Shown: in pieces, positions 27,615 to 36,857 of the stretch
Numbering within the stretch: the first letter of the stretch is position 1
How the letters are laid out: each line of letters opens with the position of its first letter
Source: Sulfolobales archaeon HS-7
GTDB taxonomy: Archaea > Thermoproteota > Thermoprotei_A > Sulfolobales > Sulfolobaceae
DNA: 64,000 nt
Assembly (NCBI GenBank): GCA_019704295.1
Contig: AP024596.1
Coordinates: 1,659,369-1,723,368, forward strand
Reading direction: 5' to 3'
Notes under the pieces: generated by a model
Told to the model about the DNA's origin: nothing
Seen by the model: the letters and a program-made list of their open reading frames with translations, nothing else
The model's database searches: none
Program-made: the position numbers and the translations under genes

Positions 27615-28955
27615 ATGAAATACGAAGTTCTGGTAATTGGTGGTGGAGGCGCCTCCTATCCAGGGGCATTTAGACTTTCAAAAGCAGGTAAAACGGTAAT
27701 AATGGCAGACCCTAAGGGAGTACTTGGTGGAAACTGTCTCTATCAGGGTTGTATTCCTTCGAAGACAATTAGGGAGATGGCCGAATTGCACCTAAGATCG
27801 AAAAGGTTTTTCGCTAACATCTCGCCCAATTTCGAACTCATACAAGATCATAAAGATAAAGTTCAGGAGAAGAGATTTAAGCAACACGATGAGGAAATAA
27901 AGGAGAATAACGTCGAGTTCGTAAAAGGAGAGGTTCAAGTTACTGGGGATAAAACCGCTAAGATAATAGGAGAGAAAGAAGTTGATGTTGAGTTCAATTA
28001 CTTAATTTTAGGCACGGGAAGCGAACCGTTTGTCCCAAGAATACCTGGAAGTGAGCACTGTATAACCAGCGACGATTTATACAAGTATAAAACCGAAATA
28101 AGGAAATTGCCATCATCGATGGTAATAATAGGAGGTGGATACATTGCTCTTGAAACCGCAACCATATTCAAGGCCTTAGGTACGGAAGTGCACGTTTTGG
28201 TGAGGAGCGATAAAATCCTACGAAGTATAGATCAACGCCTAGTCGAGATTCTGAAAAAGATGATTGATCCTGAAATTGACATCAAGTTTAACTCCCCAGT
28301 GCTAGAAGTAGAGAAAAATGGAAATGAGTTAAAGGTAACATTTTCTCAGAAAGGAGAAAAAAAGGAGATAATTACAGAAAAGGTTGTCATGGCTACGGGA
28401 AGAAAACCTGTGCTCCCAAAGGGATTTGAAAAATTAGGCGTTAAAGTATCTCAAAAAGGAGTTGAGGTGGATGAGAGTATCAGGACCAACATACCTTACG
28501 TTTTCGCACCCGGTGATGTTAATGGAATATCGCCGTATTTCCACTCAGCTGTAAGGCAATCACTTGTTGCATCGCGAAATATACTTACTGGACGAAATAC
28601 CGATTTCGTTAACTTCTCCTCAATTCCGGTCACTGTTTTCACAATTCCTCCCATCGCATATGTGGGTATTATTACAAACAGAGATAGTTCGGTTATAGAG
28701 GCCTCTTATAAATTTGAGAGGGATTCGAGAGCTCAAATCTACGACGAACTCGAAGGTGAAGTTAGGCTATTCTTCGAAAAGGGAAGCCTAAGAGCCCTGG
28801 GAGGATGGGTGGCGGGAATTGACGCTCCGTCATTAATAAACGAGATAGGATATGCAGTCCATAACGGGCTAACAGCCAAGCAAATGGCGGAATTTGCAGA
28901 TCAGCACCCCATGTCGAATGAGTCTATAACGAATGCGGTAAGGAGCATTATCTAA
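27615..28955 (+). CDS. Pyridine nucleotide-disulfide oxidoreductase, Lpd/mercuric-reductase-like
   Basis: A second class I flavoprotein disulfide reductase, 446 residues, with FAD site VIGGGGASYPGAF, redox cysteines Cys41 and Cys46 in GGNCLYQGCIPSK, NAD(P) site GGGYIALETATI, and catalytic His in ADQHPMSNES. It differs from the E3 of the operon at 21270 and has no acyltransferase next to it. It may be a stand-alone dihydrolipoamide dehydrogenase or a thiol/disulfide reductase of another substrate. A TATA box is 24 bases upstream and an AT-rich terminator follows. Confidence 0.88.
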   Translation: MKYEVLVIGGGGASYPGAFRLSKAGKTVIMADPKGVLGGNCLYQGCIPSKTIREMAELHLRSKRFFANISPNFELIQDHKDKVQEKRFKQHDEEIKENNVEFVKGEVQVTGDKTAKIIGEKEVDVEFNYLILGTGSEPFVPRIPGSEHCITSDDLYKYKTEIRKLPSSMVIIGGGYIALETATIFKALGTEVHVLVRSDKILRSIDQRLVEILKKMIDPEIDIKFNSPVLEVEKNGNELKVTFSQKGEKKEIITEKVVMATGRKPVLPKGFEKLGVKVSQKGVEVDESIRTNIPYVFAPGDVNGISPYFHSAVRQSLVASRNILTGRNTDFVNFSSIPVTVFTIPPIAYVGIITNRDSSVIEASYKFERDSRAQIYDELEGEVRLFFEKGSLRALGGWVAGIDAPSLINEIGYAVHNGLTAKQMAEFADQHPMSNESITNAVRSII

Positions 28956-28996
28956 TTTTTTTAAAAAATTTTTTAAAAAAAAATTGGTTTTTAAAA
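28955..28996. terminator. Bidirectional AT-rich terminator between convergent genes
   Basis: Runs of T followed by A (attttttttaaaaaatt type, repeated) lie in the 43 bases between the stops of the Lpd-like gene and the S53 protease gene. They provide a poly-T tract for each direction, the archaeal termination signal. Confidence 0.6.
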
Positions 28997-28998
28997 TA

Positions 28999-31900
28999 CT
29001 ACTTCCTTCTTAACGCAAACACAATACCCACAACGGCTATTATTAACGCGATCACTGAAAGCCCTAGCGTTATGTAGAAATCCTGACGCGCTTGATTAGC
29101 GAGTTGAGTTTTGGCGGAGTTCAACGAATTCGTTAACTGTGTCACATTTGCCGATAACTGACCTTCTATAGAGGTGATCCTGGAGTTTTCCGAGGCTAAT
29201 TGATCCTCCACGTTTACCTCAACCACCTTATGAACAGTTATACCGTCTGCCTGAGTTACGTACACTACAAGTTGATAAGTACCGTCGGGTAACCCATCAG
29301 TGCTTATCTGCAAACTGTAACTACCGTTAGTCGGATAAGATGTAATTAATTTACCATCGAAGTATACAGAGACGTTACTAACGTCGGTACCGAGAATCGT
29401 TATGTTTACTGGTAGCTGATAGGTTACGTTATTAGGATAGGTTATGGTTATGTTAGGTTTACTTGGAGATAGTTCCTTAACATGGGAATTTACCATCTCA
29501 ATTTTAGAGTTTATGAGGACAACGTTATTTAGAATTGTGTTGGAGAGGTCCAAGGTCGAATTATAGGCCACTATTAAGTTTCCTGACCCTCCTGTTATAG
29601 ATACATCGGAATTCCTTATAACGAGGGAACTCACATTACTATTCTCTATGACCAATCTACTAGCGTTGACAGTGGTATTTAAGAACACATCGTTGGTGAG
29701 AGTACCATTAAATTGTATAGTGTCATTGAGGAAGAAGATTCCTGACGTTACTGGAATCTCCCCTATTCTCTCGGATGAGATTATCGAGTATGGCTGTACG
29801 TCAAAAGTCATCGAATTTCTCAGGGATGTAGGCGTTGAGTAACCTAGAGCACTTATTCCACTTATCAATACTTTATAAGGTCCTGCAAACTCATACGGTT
29901 TAGCATAAATGGATAGACTACTAGCCGAAAAAGGTGACGGCGTGGTAAAGTTGCCAACCCACTCGTTTAATGATTGGTTGAACCATAGGGGAACTTCAAC
30001 GTATTGAGATATCCCAGAGTAGTTAAACAAGTCAACTTTAGGCAAAATTGTAGCTGAAAAGATTCCATACTTTACCTCTGTTCCGTTAGGATAAGTGATG
30101 TTCGCCATTATGAGAACTTTTTCTCCTTGATATGGATAGAAGGTTGAAAGTGACGATTGAACTGATAATGGTCCGGAACTGACGTATATCTGACCGTAGA
30201 AGAATCCATTTATCTCCATACCTAGTGTAGATGAATTATAGGAGGAGAACAAAAGAACGTCGTAGAGCCCTGGTGACGCACTAATTGGAACCTCTAATTG
30301 CCCGTAATACTCACCTGAACTCAATACATTAATCACATTTTTAGCAACGACCTTTCCGTTTGATGATACTAATTCGGCAGTGAGGTTACTTCCCATCTGC
30401 ACAGCGGACGCTAAAGGCAGACCCGTTGATAGCGAAAGTTGTGTAAGGGATGGCGGGGGCGTTAACGTTCCTACTATTGTTATATTCCCCCCGGGGTAAA
30501 CTGAGCCCGGTTCTGCTACTACCTGAGGAAGTATAAAGAGACTCTGCAAATCTACTCCGTTTACGAGATTTTCGTAACCGAAAATCGAATTTCCCATCAA
30601 CATTATGTCACCAACGGGGATATTTGTGGGGATTTCTCCCACCCATAGCAATCCAGGCGTTCCAGGTATAATTGTTGACGCAGGCACTGCTGTTAGAGGT
30701 ATAGTAGTTATTTGTGTATAAGTATTTGTGGTAATATTATATGAAAATACACCAATAGACGGAGAGAACGTAGGGAGAGGCTGAACGCCAGTAACAGTGG
30801 ATATGTTGACTATAACCACTTGGTTCCCAAGCTGGCTAACTATCTCAGTTAATGGAGTAGGATTGATGAATTGTGAGTAATATCCTGAGAAAGTTTCGAA
30901 CATGCCTATGCCGCTTTCACCAGACGACGAACCGTATACAAGCACGTCCGTAATCCCCGTATCATTTAAAGGCACTATGATATTCGCGACCCATTCGTGC
31001 AGGGAAGGCACGTATTCCATAGCAACAGTCGTTAGGTTCCCCTCAGTGGATTCCAACGTTGCGTAAAACTTTCCCGATATGACAGGAATTCCGTTTACAG
31101 ATATATTCGCCTGAACGTACATAGTTTCTCCTGGAAGGAATTGGAATGGAATTTGTCCTGTTGAGTTCGTGGCTGCTACTTCTATCGTTAGGGAGTGAGA
31201 CTGTGTCGTCAAAACATACGACGCTAGCTCTCCCGCATTTATAGCCCCCCATCCATTTACCAAATTATAACCGTAACTATCAGTCCAAGGAATGTTATAT
31301 CCGAAGGTTATTGGTTCAAATACGTGAGGATATAGCGATGCGTTATCACCTATCTGATATAGAAGGGGATTTAGCATTCCGAATGACGTGTTTACATAAC
31401 TCATTATAGTCACTAAGAGTCCAGCAGTTAGAGGTGAGGCTTCACTCGTCCCCCCTGATACGCTCGTAATATTACCAGGACATACTATAAATATGCCAGG
31501 GAAAATATCAGCATTAGCCGAAATATCAGGATCCGACCTACCATAAGGATAAGATGGAGGGGTAGTGATCGCGAACTGGTAATAGGGTTTAGGTTCAATA
31601 ACACTAACACCCCCCGTTGAACCACCGTAGTTTACAAAGTTTGGGACAAAACCGTAATTAGACCAGGCTGTTTGATAGAAACTGCCGTTAGGGAACTGTA
31701 TGTAGGTAGTGGTACCCCCAACAGATGTAACGAAAGGCGAGGTATCGGGGTATCCCACTGTGCCTAGGGGACCGAAACTGTATCCGGAACCTCCAGCATC
31801 CCCTGAAGCTGCTAGAAAGGTAATGCCCTCAGCACTTCCTAATGCGTAATAAATATCCGAGAAGTAAACACACTGATAGAAAAGTTGAGAGGGGAGTTCA

Positions 31901-32922
31901 GGATAGATCGATTCGTCAGTGGAGAAGCTCTGAGATAATACCTGAACGTAATCCTGCTGATCTACTGTAGCTATGGCTAATGGAAGAGGTGTAGAACCAC
32001 TTGCTATATAAAGGTTGATAGAGGCCTTGGGGGCCATCGTATGAGATATTTCCACATCAAGGCTAATTTCTCCAGCCCAACCTTCCACCACACCCAATTC
32101 AGGATTGTAAACTCCTATAGGAGTAATGTTGAATACCCGAGGATTGGGCAATCCAGTTAATTTGTCATAATAATGAAGTTGTTGAACTATATAAGGATCT
32201 CCGAAGAAATCCAAAATCCCTATACCTTTACCTTGGCCCATGAATCCCTTGTTGAAAAGGTAGGTTAAGTTGTATACTTTCGTTAGCGCTGTCCCCCAGT
32301 ATGCAGAAGCTGGAAATGTCTGATTTTGCAGAACGGTCTTCTCAAAGTTGAGAATTTCCTTTTCCGTTATCAGCGTTGTAGGATGTTTAAATAGTATGCC
32401 GGATACATTACTCGCTATTACGAAAACATCAGGAAATTCTGTTCTACCAATTCCGAAGTAATACGTTGCAGACCCGTTAGAGTAAAGGTAAACCGAGCCG
32501 TGAAAATACTCCTTAAAGGAGCTAACCTTTCCCGATACCATTATTACCGAGTCCGCTGCAGTTGAGATAACATTTAAGTGTTCTGACGAGATAATTGATA
32601 GGATTTGCTCATACCTCTGAGTTGGATAGAATATAGCCTGTTCCTGGGATTTGGTTAGAAACTTATGATAAAGAGGTGATGAGGGGTTTGAGACCTGTTC
32701 GGCGTAATAATACAGGAGGTTAAGATTTCTTGGTTGAATGTATATAGTAAAAGTTATATATGAATTATAAGGGAGCGAACCAATTTGTTTAAATCCAGGC
32801 AAGGCTCCATTAACGTTTTCAGAAGGTAGGGGGTATGAATTAACTTGATATATTGAAAATGTTCCTAAAAGGGATATTATTAGTAGAGATGTTATTAATA
32901 ATACGCCGTAACGTGACAACAT
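28999..32922 (-). CDS. S53 sedolisin-type serine-carboxyl protease, secreted and membrane-anchored
   Basis: The 1307-residue protein has a signal segment (8-25), a pro-kumamolisin propeptide (about 40-185), a catalytic domain (about 205-570), a long beta-rich stalk, a coiled-coil (ENSRITSIEGQLSANVTQ) and a C-terminal membrane helix with RRK. The S53 residues are all present: Glu285 and Asp289 in GEISLDVE, Asp375 in SGDAG, and Ser493 in SGGTSEASP. Family knowledge: acid-active proteases, common outside Sulfolobales cells. A TATA box lies about 30 bases upstream. Membrane anchoring after a stalk suggests it works at the cell surface. Confidence 0.93.
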   Translation of the reverse strand: MLSRYGVLLITSLLIISLLGTFSIYQVNSYPLPSENVNGALPGFKQIGSLPYNSYITFTIYIQPRNLNLLYYYAEQVSNPSSPLYHKFLTKSQEQAIFYPTQRYEQILSIISSEHLNVISTAADSVIMVSGKVSSFKEYFHGSVYLYSNGSATYYFGIGRTEFPDVFVIASNVSGILFKHPTTLITEKEILNFEKTVLQNQTFPASAYWGTALTKVYNLTYLFNKGFMGQGKGIGILDFFGDPYIVQQLHYYDKLTGLPNPRVFNITPIGVYNPELGVVEGWAGEISLDVEISHTMAPKASINLYIASGSTPLPLAIATVDQQDYVQVLSQSFSTDESIYPELPSQLFYQCVYFSDIYYALGSAEGITFLAASGDAGGSGYSFGPLGTVGYPDTSPFVTSVGGTTTYIQFPNGSFYQTAWSNYGFVPNFVNYGGSTGGVSVIEPKPYYQFAITTPPSYPYGRSDPDISANADIFPGIFIVCPGNITSVSGGTSEASPLTAGLLVTIMSYVNTSFGMLNPLLYQIGDNASLYPHVFEPITFGYNIPWTDSYGYNLVNGWGAINAGELASYVLTTQSHSLTIEVAATNSTGQIPFQFLPGETMYVQANISVNGIPVISGKFYATLESTEGNLTTVAMEYVPSLHEWVANIIVPLNDTGITDVLVYGSSSGESGIGMFETFSGYYSQFINPTPLTEIVSQLGNQVVIVNISTVTGVQPLPTFSPSIGVFSYNITTNTYTQITTIPLTAVPASTIIPGTPGLLWVGEIPTNIPVGDIMLMGNSIFGYENLVNGVDLQSLFILPQVVAEPGSVYPGGNITIVGTLTPPPSLTQLSLSTGLPLASAVQMGSNLTAELVSSNGKVVAKNVINVLSSGEYYGQLEVPISASPGLYDVLLFSSYNSSTLGMEINGFFYGQIYVSSGPLSVQSSLSTFYPYQGEKVLIMANITYPNGTEVKYGIFSATILPKVDLFNYSGISQYVEVPLWFNQSLNEWVGNFTTPSPFSASSLSIYAKPYEFAGPYKVLISGISALGYSTPTSLRNSMTFDVQPYSIISSERIGEIPVTSGIFFLNDTIQFNGTLTNDVFLNTTVNASRLVIENSNVSSLVIRNSDVSITGGSGNLIVAYNSTLDLSNTILNNVVLINSKIEMVNSHVKELSPSKPNITITYPNNVTYQLPVNITILGTDVSNVSVYFDGKLITSYPTNGSYSLQISTDGLPDGTYQLVVYVTQADGITVHKVVEVNVEDQLASENSRITSIEGQLSANVTQLTNSLNSAKTQLANQARQDFYITLGLSVIALIIAVVGIVFALRRK

Positions 32923-32950
32923 ATTTCGTCCTGTGTTGTTAAGATAACCT

Positions 32951-32960
32951 TTTATAAATA
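32951..32960 (-). promoter_or_regulatory. TATA box of the S53 protease gene
   Basis: Read on the minus strand, tatttataaa with flanking aagg lies 29-38 bases before the ATG at 32922. Confidence 0.55.
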
Positions 32961-33165
32961 CTTAATGGTATTATACTCTTTTATACCCATTCTATCATAT
33001 CCCGCGGCTTTCTCTGAATATAAACAATACTTCCCTGAATTTCACGTTAGCTGTTGTTAACAGTTTCCGATGAAACATGAAGTTTATGTACTTTATATAT
33101 AAAAAATATTTTATAAATTTTCTCATCAGATTTGGATGGGCTTTCCCAAAAGGTGACAGGGCACA

Positions 33166-33214
33166 AGATGTGCGGGTTTTCCCACATCTATGAGCGGGTG
33201 TGGGTTATCCCGCT
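33166..33214 (+). repeat. Double hairpin in the gap upstream of the protease gene
   Basis: The gap 32923-33269 (347 bases) holds two adjacent stems: AGATGTG (33166-33172) with CACATCT (33183-33189), and AGCGGG (33193-33198) with CCCGCT (33209-33214), the second enclosing GGG-TTAT-CCC. The 3' part (ATGAG, GGGTTATCCC) resembles the 3' part of the hairpin at 39058-39103 (ATGAG, GGGTAGTCCC). It could be a relic of an insertion-sequence end or a structured RNA. No gene is seen in the gap. Confidence 0.5.
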
Positions 33215-33269
33215 AAAGAGATAAACAATAAACTGGGCAAAGCTCCGTAACTTTGCTGAAGTCCAAAGC

Positions 33270-34535
33270 TTACCATCCAGTCCTAAGGTAGTTCTTAAGT
33301 TCCCAATCAGTAACATAGGAGGAAAAGTCCTTAAGTTCCCTTTCTTTTAGAGTTAAATATGTAGCTATCGTAGCATTACCGATAGCGTTAATTACTAAAT
33401 CAGTCCTGAGCTCCTCCAGTGCACCGTCAAGACTCTTGGGGTAAGAGTTAAGGGGTATACCCGGTGTAACCTTGTGATCCGGCTTCCCATTAAATCCAGC
33501 ATGCAATATTGAGGCTAACGCTATGTACACATTGAAGAGGGGATCGGCTGCTCTAAATACCAAGCTAAGCCCATGCCTATATTCGTAAGACGTTGACAGT
33601 ATAAAGTTTTTACCCTTTCCTATTCCCGCTATCATCTTGTTTTCGACGAGTCTCTTATAGGAATTTATCGTAGGCATTGAAAAGGCCATTATTGCAGGTA
33701 AATGATGTATAATTCCCCCAACGAAATCATACGCTGCTTCCGACAATCCCACACCATTCGGATCAGACCTGTTCTCCAAGAGATTTTTTCCTTGCGAGAG
33801 TAATGAGAGAGAGACCTCTGCGTAATTACATGGATAATTATGAAACGGCTTCGGCATAAAGGTAACTGCCATACCGTGCATATTCGCAATTTCTGTAATT
33901 ACCTCCTTAGCCTTTACTACGTAGTCCGCCCCTGTCATAATATCAACGGGAAGAAGTTTAACCTCGTATTGTCCAGGACCTAAGCTTTTCGTAACCCGCT
34001 GAACTGGTACCCCAAGAAGTTCAAGATTTTTCATCATGTTCTTCAACACTTCCTGTTCTATCAATAAACCTTCTGGGGAGTACGCTTTTGCAAAATCTGC
34101 AGGAATAACCTTTCCCTTACTTTCCTTAAGTAAATAGAATGAAAGGGTAAACGATGCTACAATGTTGATTCCCTCATCATCGGCTTTATTGACTACCCTT
34201 TTAAGTATTCCTCGAGAACAATTCGGATGAGGCGTACCGTCTTCGGATGTAATGTACGATAAAACGCGTGAAGTTCTTTCTAGATAGGGAATTATAGTAA
34301 AGCTAGACGCATCGGGCAGTGCTACTATGTCCGAATCACTTTCCTTTATCGGCCTATCGGCGTAATCCCTCGTCAGCACATCGTCTGGAAAGACGAAACC
34401 CACGTCAAGGTTTTCCTCAAAATCTACCCTTCTTAGGGATTTGCCTCTTACGTTGCCTAAAAGATCTACTAATTCTAATCTCACGTAGTCAACTTTAGCC
34501 GTTTTTAATATCTCTAGCATTTCTTCCTTTGACAT
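33270..34535 (-). CDS. Glutamine-synthetase-like protein with altered metal site
   Basis: The 421-residue protein has the two-domain glutamine synthetase fold: N-terminal grasp domain DYVRLELVDLLGNVRGKSL and a catalytic domain with GPGQYEVKLLP and NSYKRLV. Key residues are changed: the metal motif E-x-E of (G)PELEF is T130-L-S132 in FTLSFYLL; the GSGMHxHxSL motif is CNYAEVSLSL, with both His lost; and the VEFR motif is SLVFRAADP. One Glu (191) and several substrate residues remain. It probably is not a glutamine synthetase. It may use a different amine or be a regulatory paralogue. Upstream is an AT-rich promoter region. Confidence 0.85.
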   Translation of the reverse strand: MSKEEMLEILKTAKVDYVRLELVDLLGNVRGKSLRRVDFEENLDVGFVFPDDVLTRDYADRPIKESDSDIVALPDASSFTIIPYLERTSRVLSYITSEDGTPHPNCSRGILKRVVNKADDEGINIVASFTLSFYLLKESKGKVIPADFAKAYSPEGLLIEQEVLKNMMKNLELLGVPVQRVTKSLGPGQYEVKLLPVDIMTGADYVVKAKEVITEIANMHGMAVTFMPKPFHNYPCNYAEVSLSLLSQGKNLLENRSDPNGVGLSEAAYDFVGGIIHHLPAIMAFSMPTINSYKRLVENKMIAGIGKGKNFILSTSYEYRHGLSLVFRAADPLFNVYIALASILHAGFNGKPDHKVTPGIPLNSYPKSLDGALEELRTDLVINAIGNATIATYLTLKERELKDFSSYVTDWELKNYLRTGW

Positions 34536-34611
34536 AAATCCTACAAAATAAAATATAACATATATTATATAACTTTATCATTATGTGACGGTGCTATTCG
34601 ATAATCAACCT

Positions 34612-34857
34612 TTACCTAAATCCGATCCCGTATAATAAGGAACCTGCGTATTTTACTGCAAGCCCGTATTCCGTGAAGAGCCCAATCTTCGCATTGCTAC
34701 CATTCTGCTTTAGGGTCACTATGTAGAGGTAAACTCCTTTTCTTCGCCTTCTTGAAAACGTTACCACATATGTACCATACTGTATTTTCTTCTTCTGGGA
34801 AGCATAATATCCAATCTGCTCTATTAGTATTTTATTATATTCGGAAGGATCTATCAA
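34612..34857 (-). CDS. Small conserved-looking protein, function unknown
   Basis: The 81-residue basic protein (SRRRRKGVYLYIVTL) has alternating strand and helix character and no signal. It lies 16 bases downstream of the endonuclease V gene in the same direction, so it may be the third gene of an operon with the phosphatase and endonuclease V. The basic stretch suggests nucleic acid binding, which is speculation. Confidence 0.65.
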   Translation of the reverse strand: MIDPSEYNKILIEQIGYYASQKKKIQYGTYVVTFSRRRRKGVYLYIVTLKQNGSNAKIGLFTEYGLAVKYAGSLLYGIGFR

Positions 34858-34872
34858 TATTAGGATAATTAC

Positions 34873-35487
34873 TTATTTAGATATAAAAAGATCTCCCCTC
34901 CTCTTGAAATCCTTACTTAACCTATCAGCCTCCTTGAGGCATTCAGGATAACCTCTTCTTCCGAAATCCAAAACGGATTCGAAATCGACTAGGTTACCTA
35001 TAGAGTAATAATATTTTCCAAACTTTACACCTACTCTTTCTCCTTCAACTAAAATTACCTCCACACCGTTCTCCTTTACAACTTCCCCGTATAATTTCGA
35101 CTTGGCTACTCCTATTACTGGTTTTTTCAAGATAACTCCTAGAGTCGTCGCTAATCCCGCCTTACGAGGATGTGTAAGACCGTGACCATCTACAAGTATT
35201 ACATCACAGTCCTTTTCCCTAAGTGACTCAAAAAGCAACGGCCCCTCTCTAAAGGAAAGGAGGCCAGTCCTATAGGGAAACTTCACCTCCCTCTTAGAAC
35301 CGAACACTGTTCTCTTTCCCTCCTTTTCTACCACCGTAACGACAAAGGCTTGATCACCATTATACGCTACGTCACAACAACAAATCGTAGACATTTCTGA
35401 GAGGTTTAAGTGCCTTTTCTCCACGCTTTTGCCTATTATTTTTTGAATTTCAATTAGGAAAGAAATGAATTCACTTCCTAAATACAT
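34873..35487 (-). CDS. nfi: Endonuclease V (deoxyinosine 3'-endonuclease)
   Basis: The 204-residue protein has all three metal ligands of EndoV: Asp39 in CCCDVAYNG, Glu81 in LLSFREGP and Asp100 in LVDGHGLTHPRKAGLA. The PYRTGLLSF segment matches the family wedge. It nicks DNA one base 3' of deoxyinosine, a product of adenine deamination favoured at high temperature. The start overlaps the phosphatase gene by 17 bases. Confidence 0.95.
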   Translation of the reverse strand: MYLGSEFISFLIEIQKIIGKSVEKRHLNLSEMSTICCCDVAYNGDQAFVVTVVEKEGKRTVFGSKREVKFPYRTGLLSFREGPLLFESLREKDCDVILVDGHGLTHPRKAGLATTLGVILKKPVIGVAKSKLYGEVVKENGVEVILVEGERVGVKFGKYYYSIGNLVDFESVLDFGRRGYPECLKEADRLSKDFKRRGDLFISK

Positions 35488-35941
35488 TGCGTACTATCCT
35501 CTCTAGATTAATGAGGAAGTACTCCTGTGTTACTGTTTGTATTGCCCCAGGTCTGATTAGTCGTATTCTCTCTATTGCAGTTTGAGCGTTAATTCCCTTG
35601 AATATCAGGTAGGCCGCTAGAACGGTACCGGTTCTGCCCATCCCCCCTAGGCAGTGAATTAAAGTTCTCTTACCCTGTTCAAGATATTGAACGATCTCGA
35701 GGGACTGTTCTACAGAGGGAGCTCCTCCATCCGCGATCGGAAATCTCAAAAGTTCGATTCCCCTTTTATTAAGTTCCCTCCTATAATTGAATACGCTCCC
35801 CCAAACTTCCTCTAATTCCTCGTCGGTTACGAGAGACACCACTCTGTCTATCCTTTTCCTTTTAATGTAGTTTAGATCGTTAGGGTTAGCCGGAACATCA
35901 GATCCTGCTATTCTATCATTAAGCCAAAATAAGTTCATCAT
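35471..35941 (-). CDS. Protein tyrosine/dual-specificity phosphatase
   Basis: The 156-residue enzyme has the CX5R loop LIHCLGGMGRTGTVLAAY (Cys97, Arg103) and a likely general acid Asp71 in IADGGAP. Size and motifs match the characterised small Sulfolobus PTP. It removes phosphate from Tyr and Ser/Thr of proteins; Sulfolobales use phosphorylation to control archaella and other processes. It is co-transcribed with endonuclease V. Confidence 0.93.
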   Translation of the reverse strand: MMNLFWLNDRIAGSDVPANPNDLNYIKRKRIDRVVSLVTDEELEEVWGSVFNYRRELNKRGIELLRFPIADGGAPSVEQSLEIVQYLEQGKRTLIHCLGGMGRTGTVLAAYLIFKGINAQTAIERIRLIRPGAIQTVTQEYFLINLERIVRNVFRK

Positions 35942-36009
35942 CGAACATCTCAGTAGATCCGCTGTTCTTCACCGACTCAGCAAAAACGTATACCCCTATT
36001 AGGTTAAAT

Positions 36010-36399
36010 TCATGCAGTTATACATTGCATTATCTGTTCAGATATCTCCTTTACTTTTTCCTCTGCCATACTTCTTGCCATATTAGCCATAGGACCTGAT
36101 ATGTCGACTTCCGCACTCCACTTTACAGGTGTGGAAAATTCCAACGTCGTATTAACCTTTATCACTAACCCTGGAGCATTAATCAGTACTTTTGAGACAC
36201 ACCGCTCATCGGAACATGAGAACTCTTCCACATTACCGTTTAGCTCTACTTTCAGGAAACCCATGTTGGCCTCGGCATAAAACTTGTCCCCATTAACGCT
36301 TTTGATTCCAGGAATGCATTGTATAAATGCGTTTTTGTTTGTAGCCTTCTGCTTTGTAGAATTCAAGTCCTTTACGTTTAGAACTCCAGAGTACTTCAT
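36010..36399 (-). CDS. CoxG-like SRPBCC protein (second copy)
   Basis: The 129-residue protein starts at the ATG at 36399, which overlaps the TGA of the copy before it (ATGA); the frame is open up to 36426, but those residues mirror the other gene. It contains QCIPGIKSVNGDKFYAEANM and a C-terminal helix (MARSMAEEKVKEIS), as in CoxG, which helps deliver molybdenum hydroxylases. The parallel copy shows IKSISKEGEQYKVSGRVG at the same place. Both lie with CoxS/CoxM-like genes. Confidence 0.82.
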   Translation of the reverse strand: MKYSGVLNVKDLNSTKQKATNKNAFIQCIPGIKSVNGDKFYAEANMGFLKVELNGNVEEFSCSDERCVSKVLINAPGLVIKVNTTLEFSTPVKWSAEVDISGPMANMARSMAEEKVKEISEQIMQCITA

Positions 36400-36830
36400 G
36401 ATTCCTGCACCTTTTGGGCAATACAATTAAAAAGGTCTTCTATTATTGAACCGGCAGCGCTGTTCATAACTCTAGCTCCCAAAGAAGCTAAAGTTCCTCC
36501 AATCCTTAAGTCGGCCTTCCAACTCACGATTACTGGGTTATTTCCAGACAGCTCTAAGACCGCGTTAAGATCAATCGTACCTCCCATTCCGTTCCCTCTG
36601 GCAACAAGTGAAAGCCTTTGCAATGGCGTTACGTCAGAGTACTTAAACGTAGCGGAGTAATCCCCTTTAAGCAAACCTATTCCCACCCTACCACTTACCT
36701 TATACTGCTCTCCCTCCTTCGAAATAGACTTTATCCCAGGGAAACATTGTGACACTTTCTCTGGTTGGGTGAGAAAATCCCACAGCTTATTTATTTCTAC
36801 CTTTACTTCATTTTTTCCCTCAAAGTTCAT
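36396..36830 (-). CDS. CoxG-family protein (SRPBCC), maturation partner of molybdenum hydroxylase
   Basis: The 144-residue protein begins MNFEGKNEVKVEINKLWDFL, then PEKVSQCFPGIKSIS, the CoxG signature. CoxG of the CO dehydrogenase system anchors or matures the enzyme at the membrane. A second, diverged copy follows with an ATGA overlap. The pair is divergent from mocA, whose ATG is 28 bases away on the other strand. Confidence 0.87.
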   Translation of the reverse strand: MNFEGKNEVKVEINKLWDFLTQPEKVSQCFPGIKSISKEGEQYKVSGRVGIGLLKGDYSATFKYSDVTPLQRLSLVARGNGMGGTIDLNAVLELSGNNPVIVSWKADLRIGGTLASLGARVMNSAAGSIIEDLFNCIAQKVQES

Positions 36831-36857
36831 AGGTAAGTTCTCTAATTTCTAGATTAA

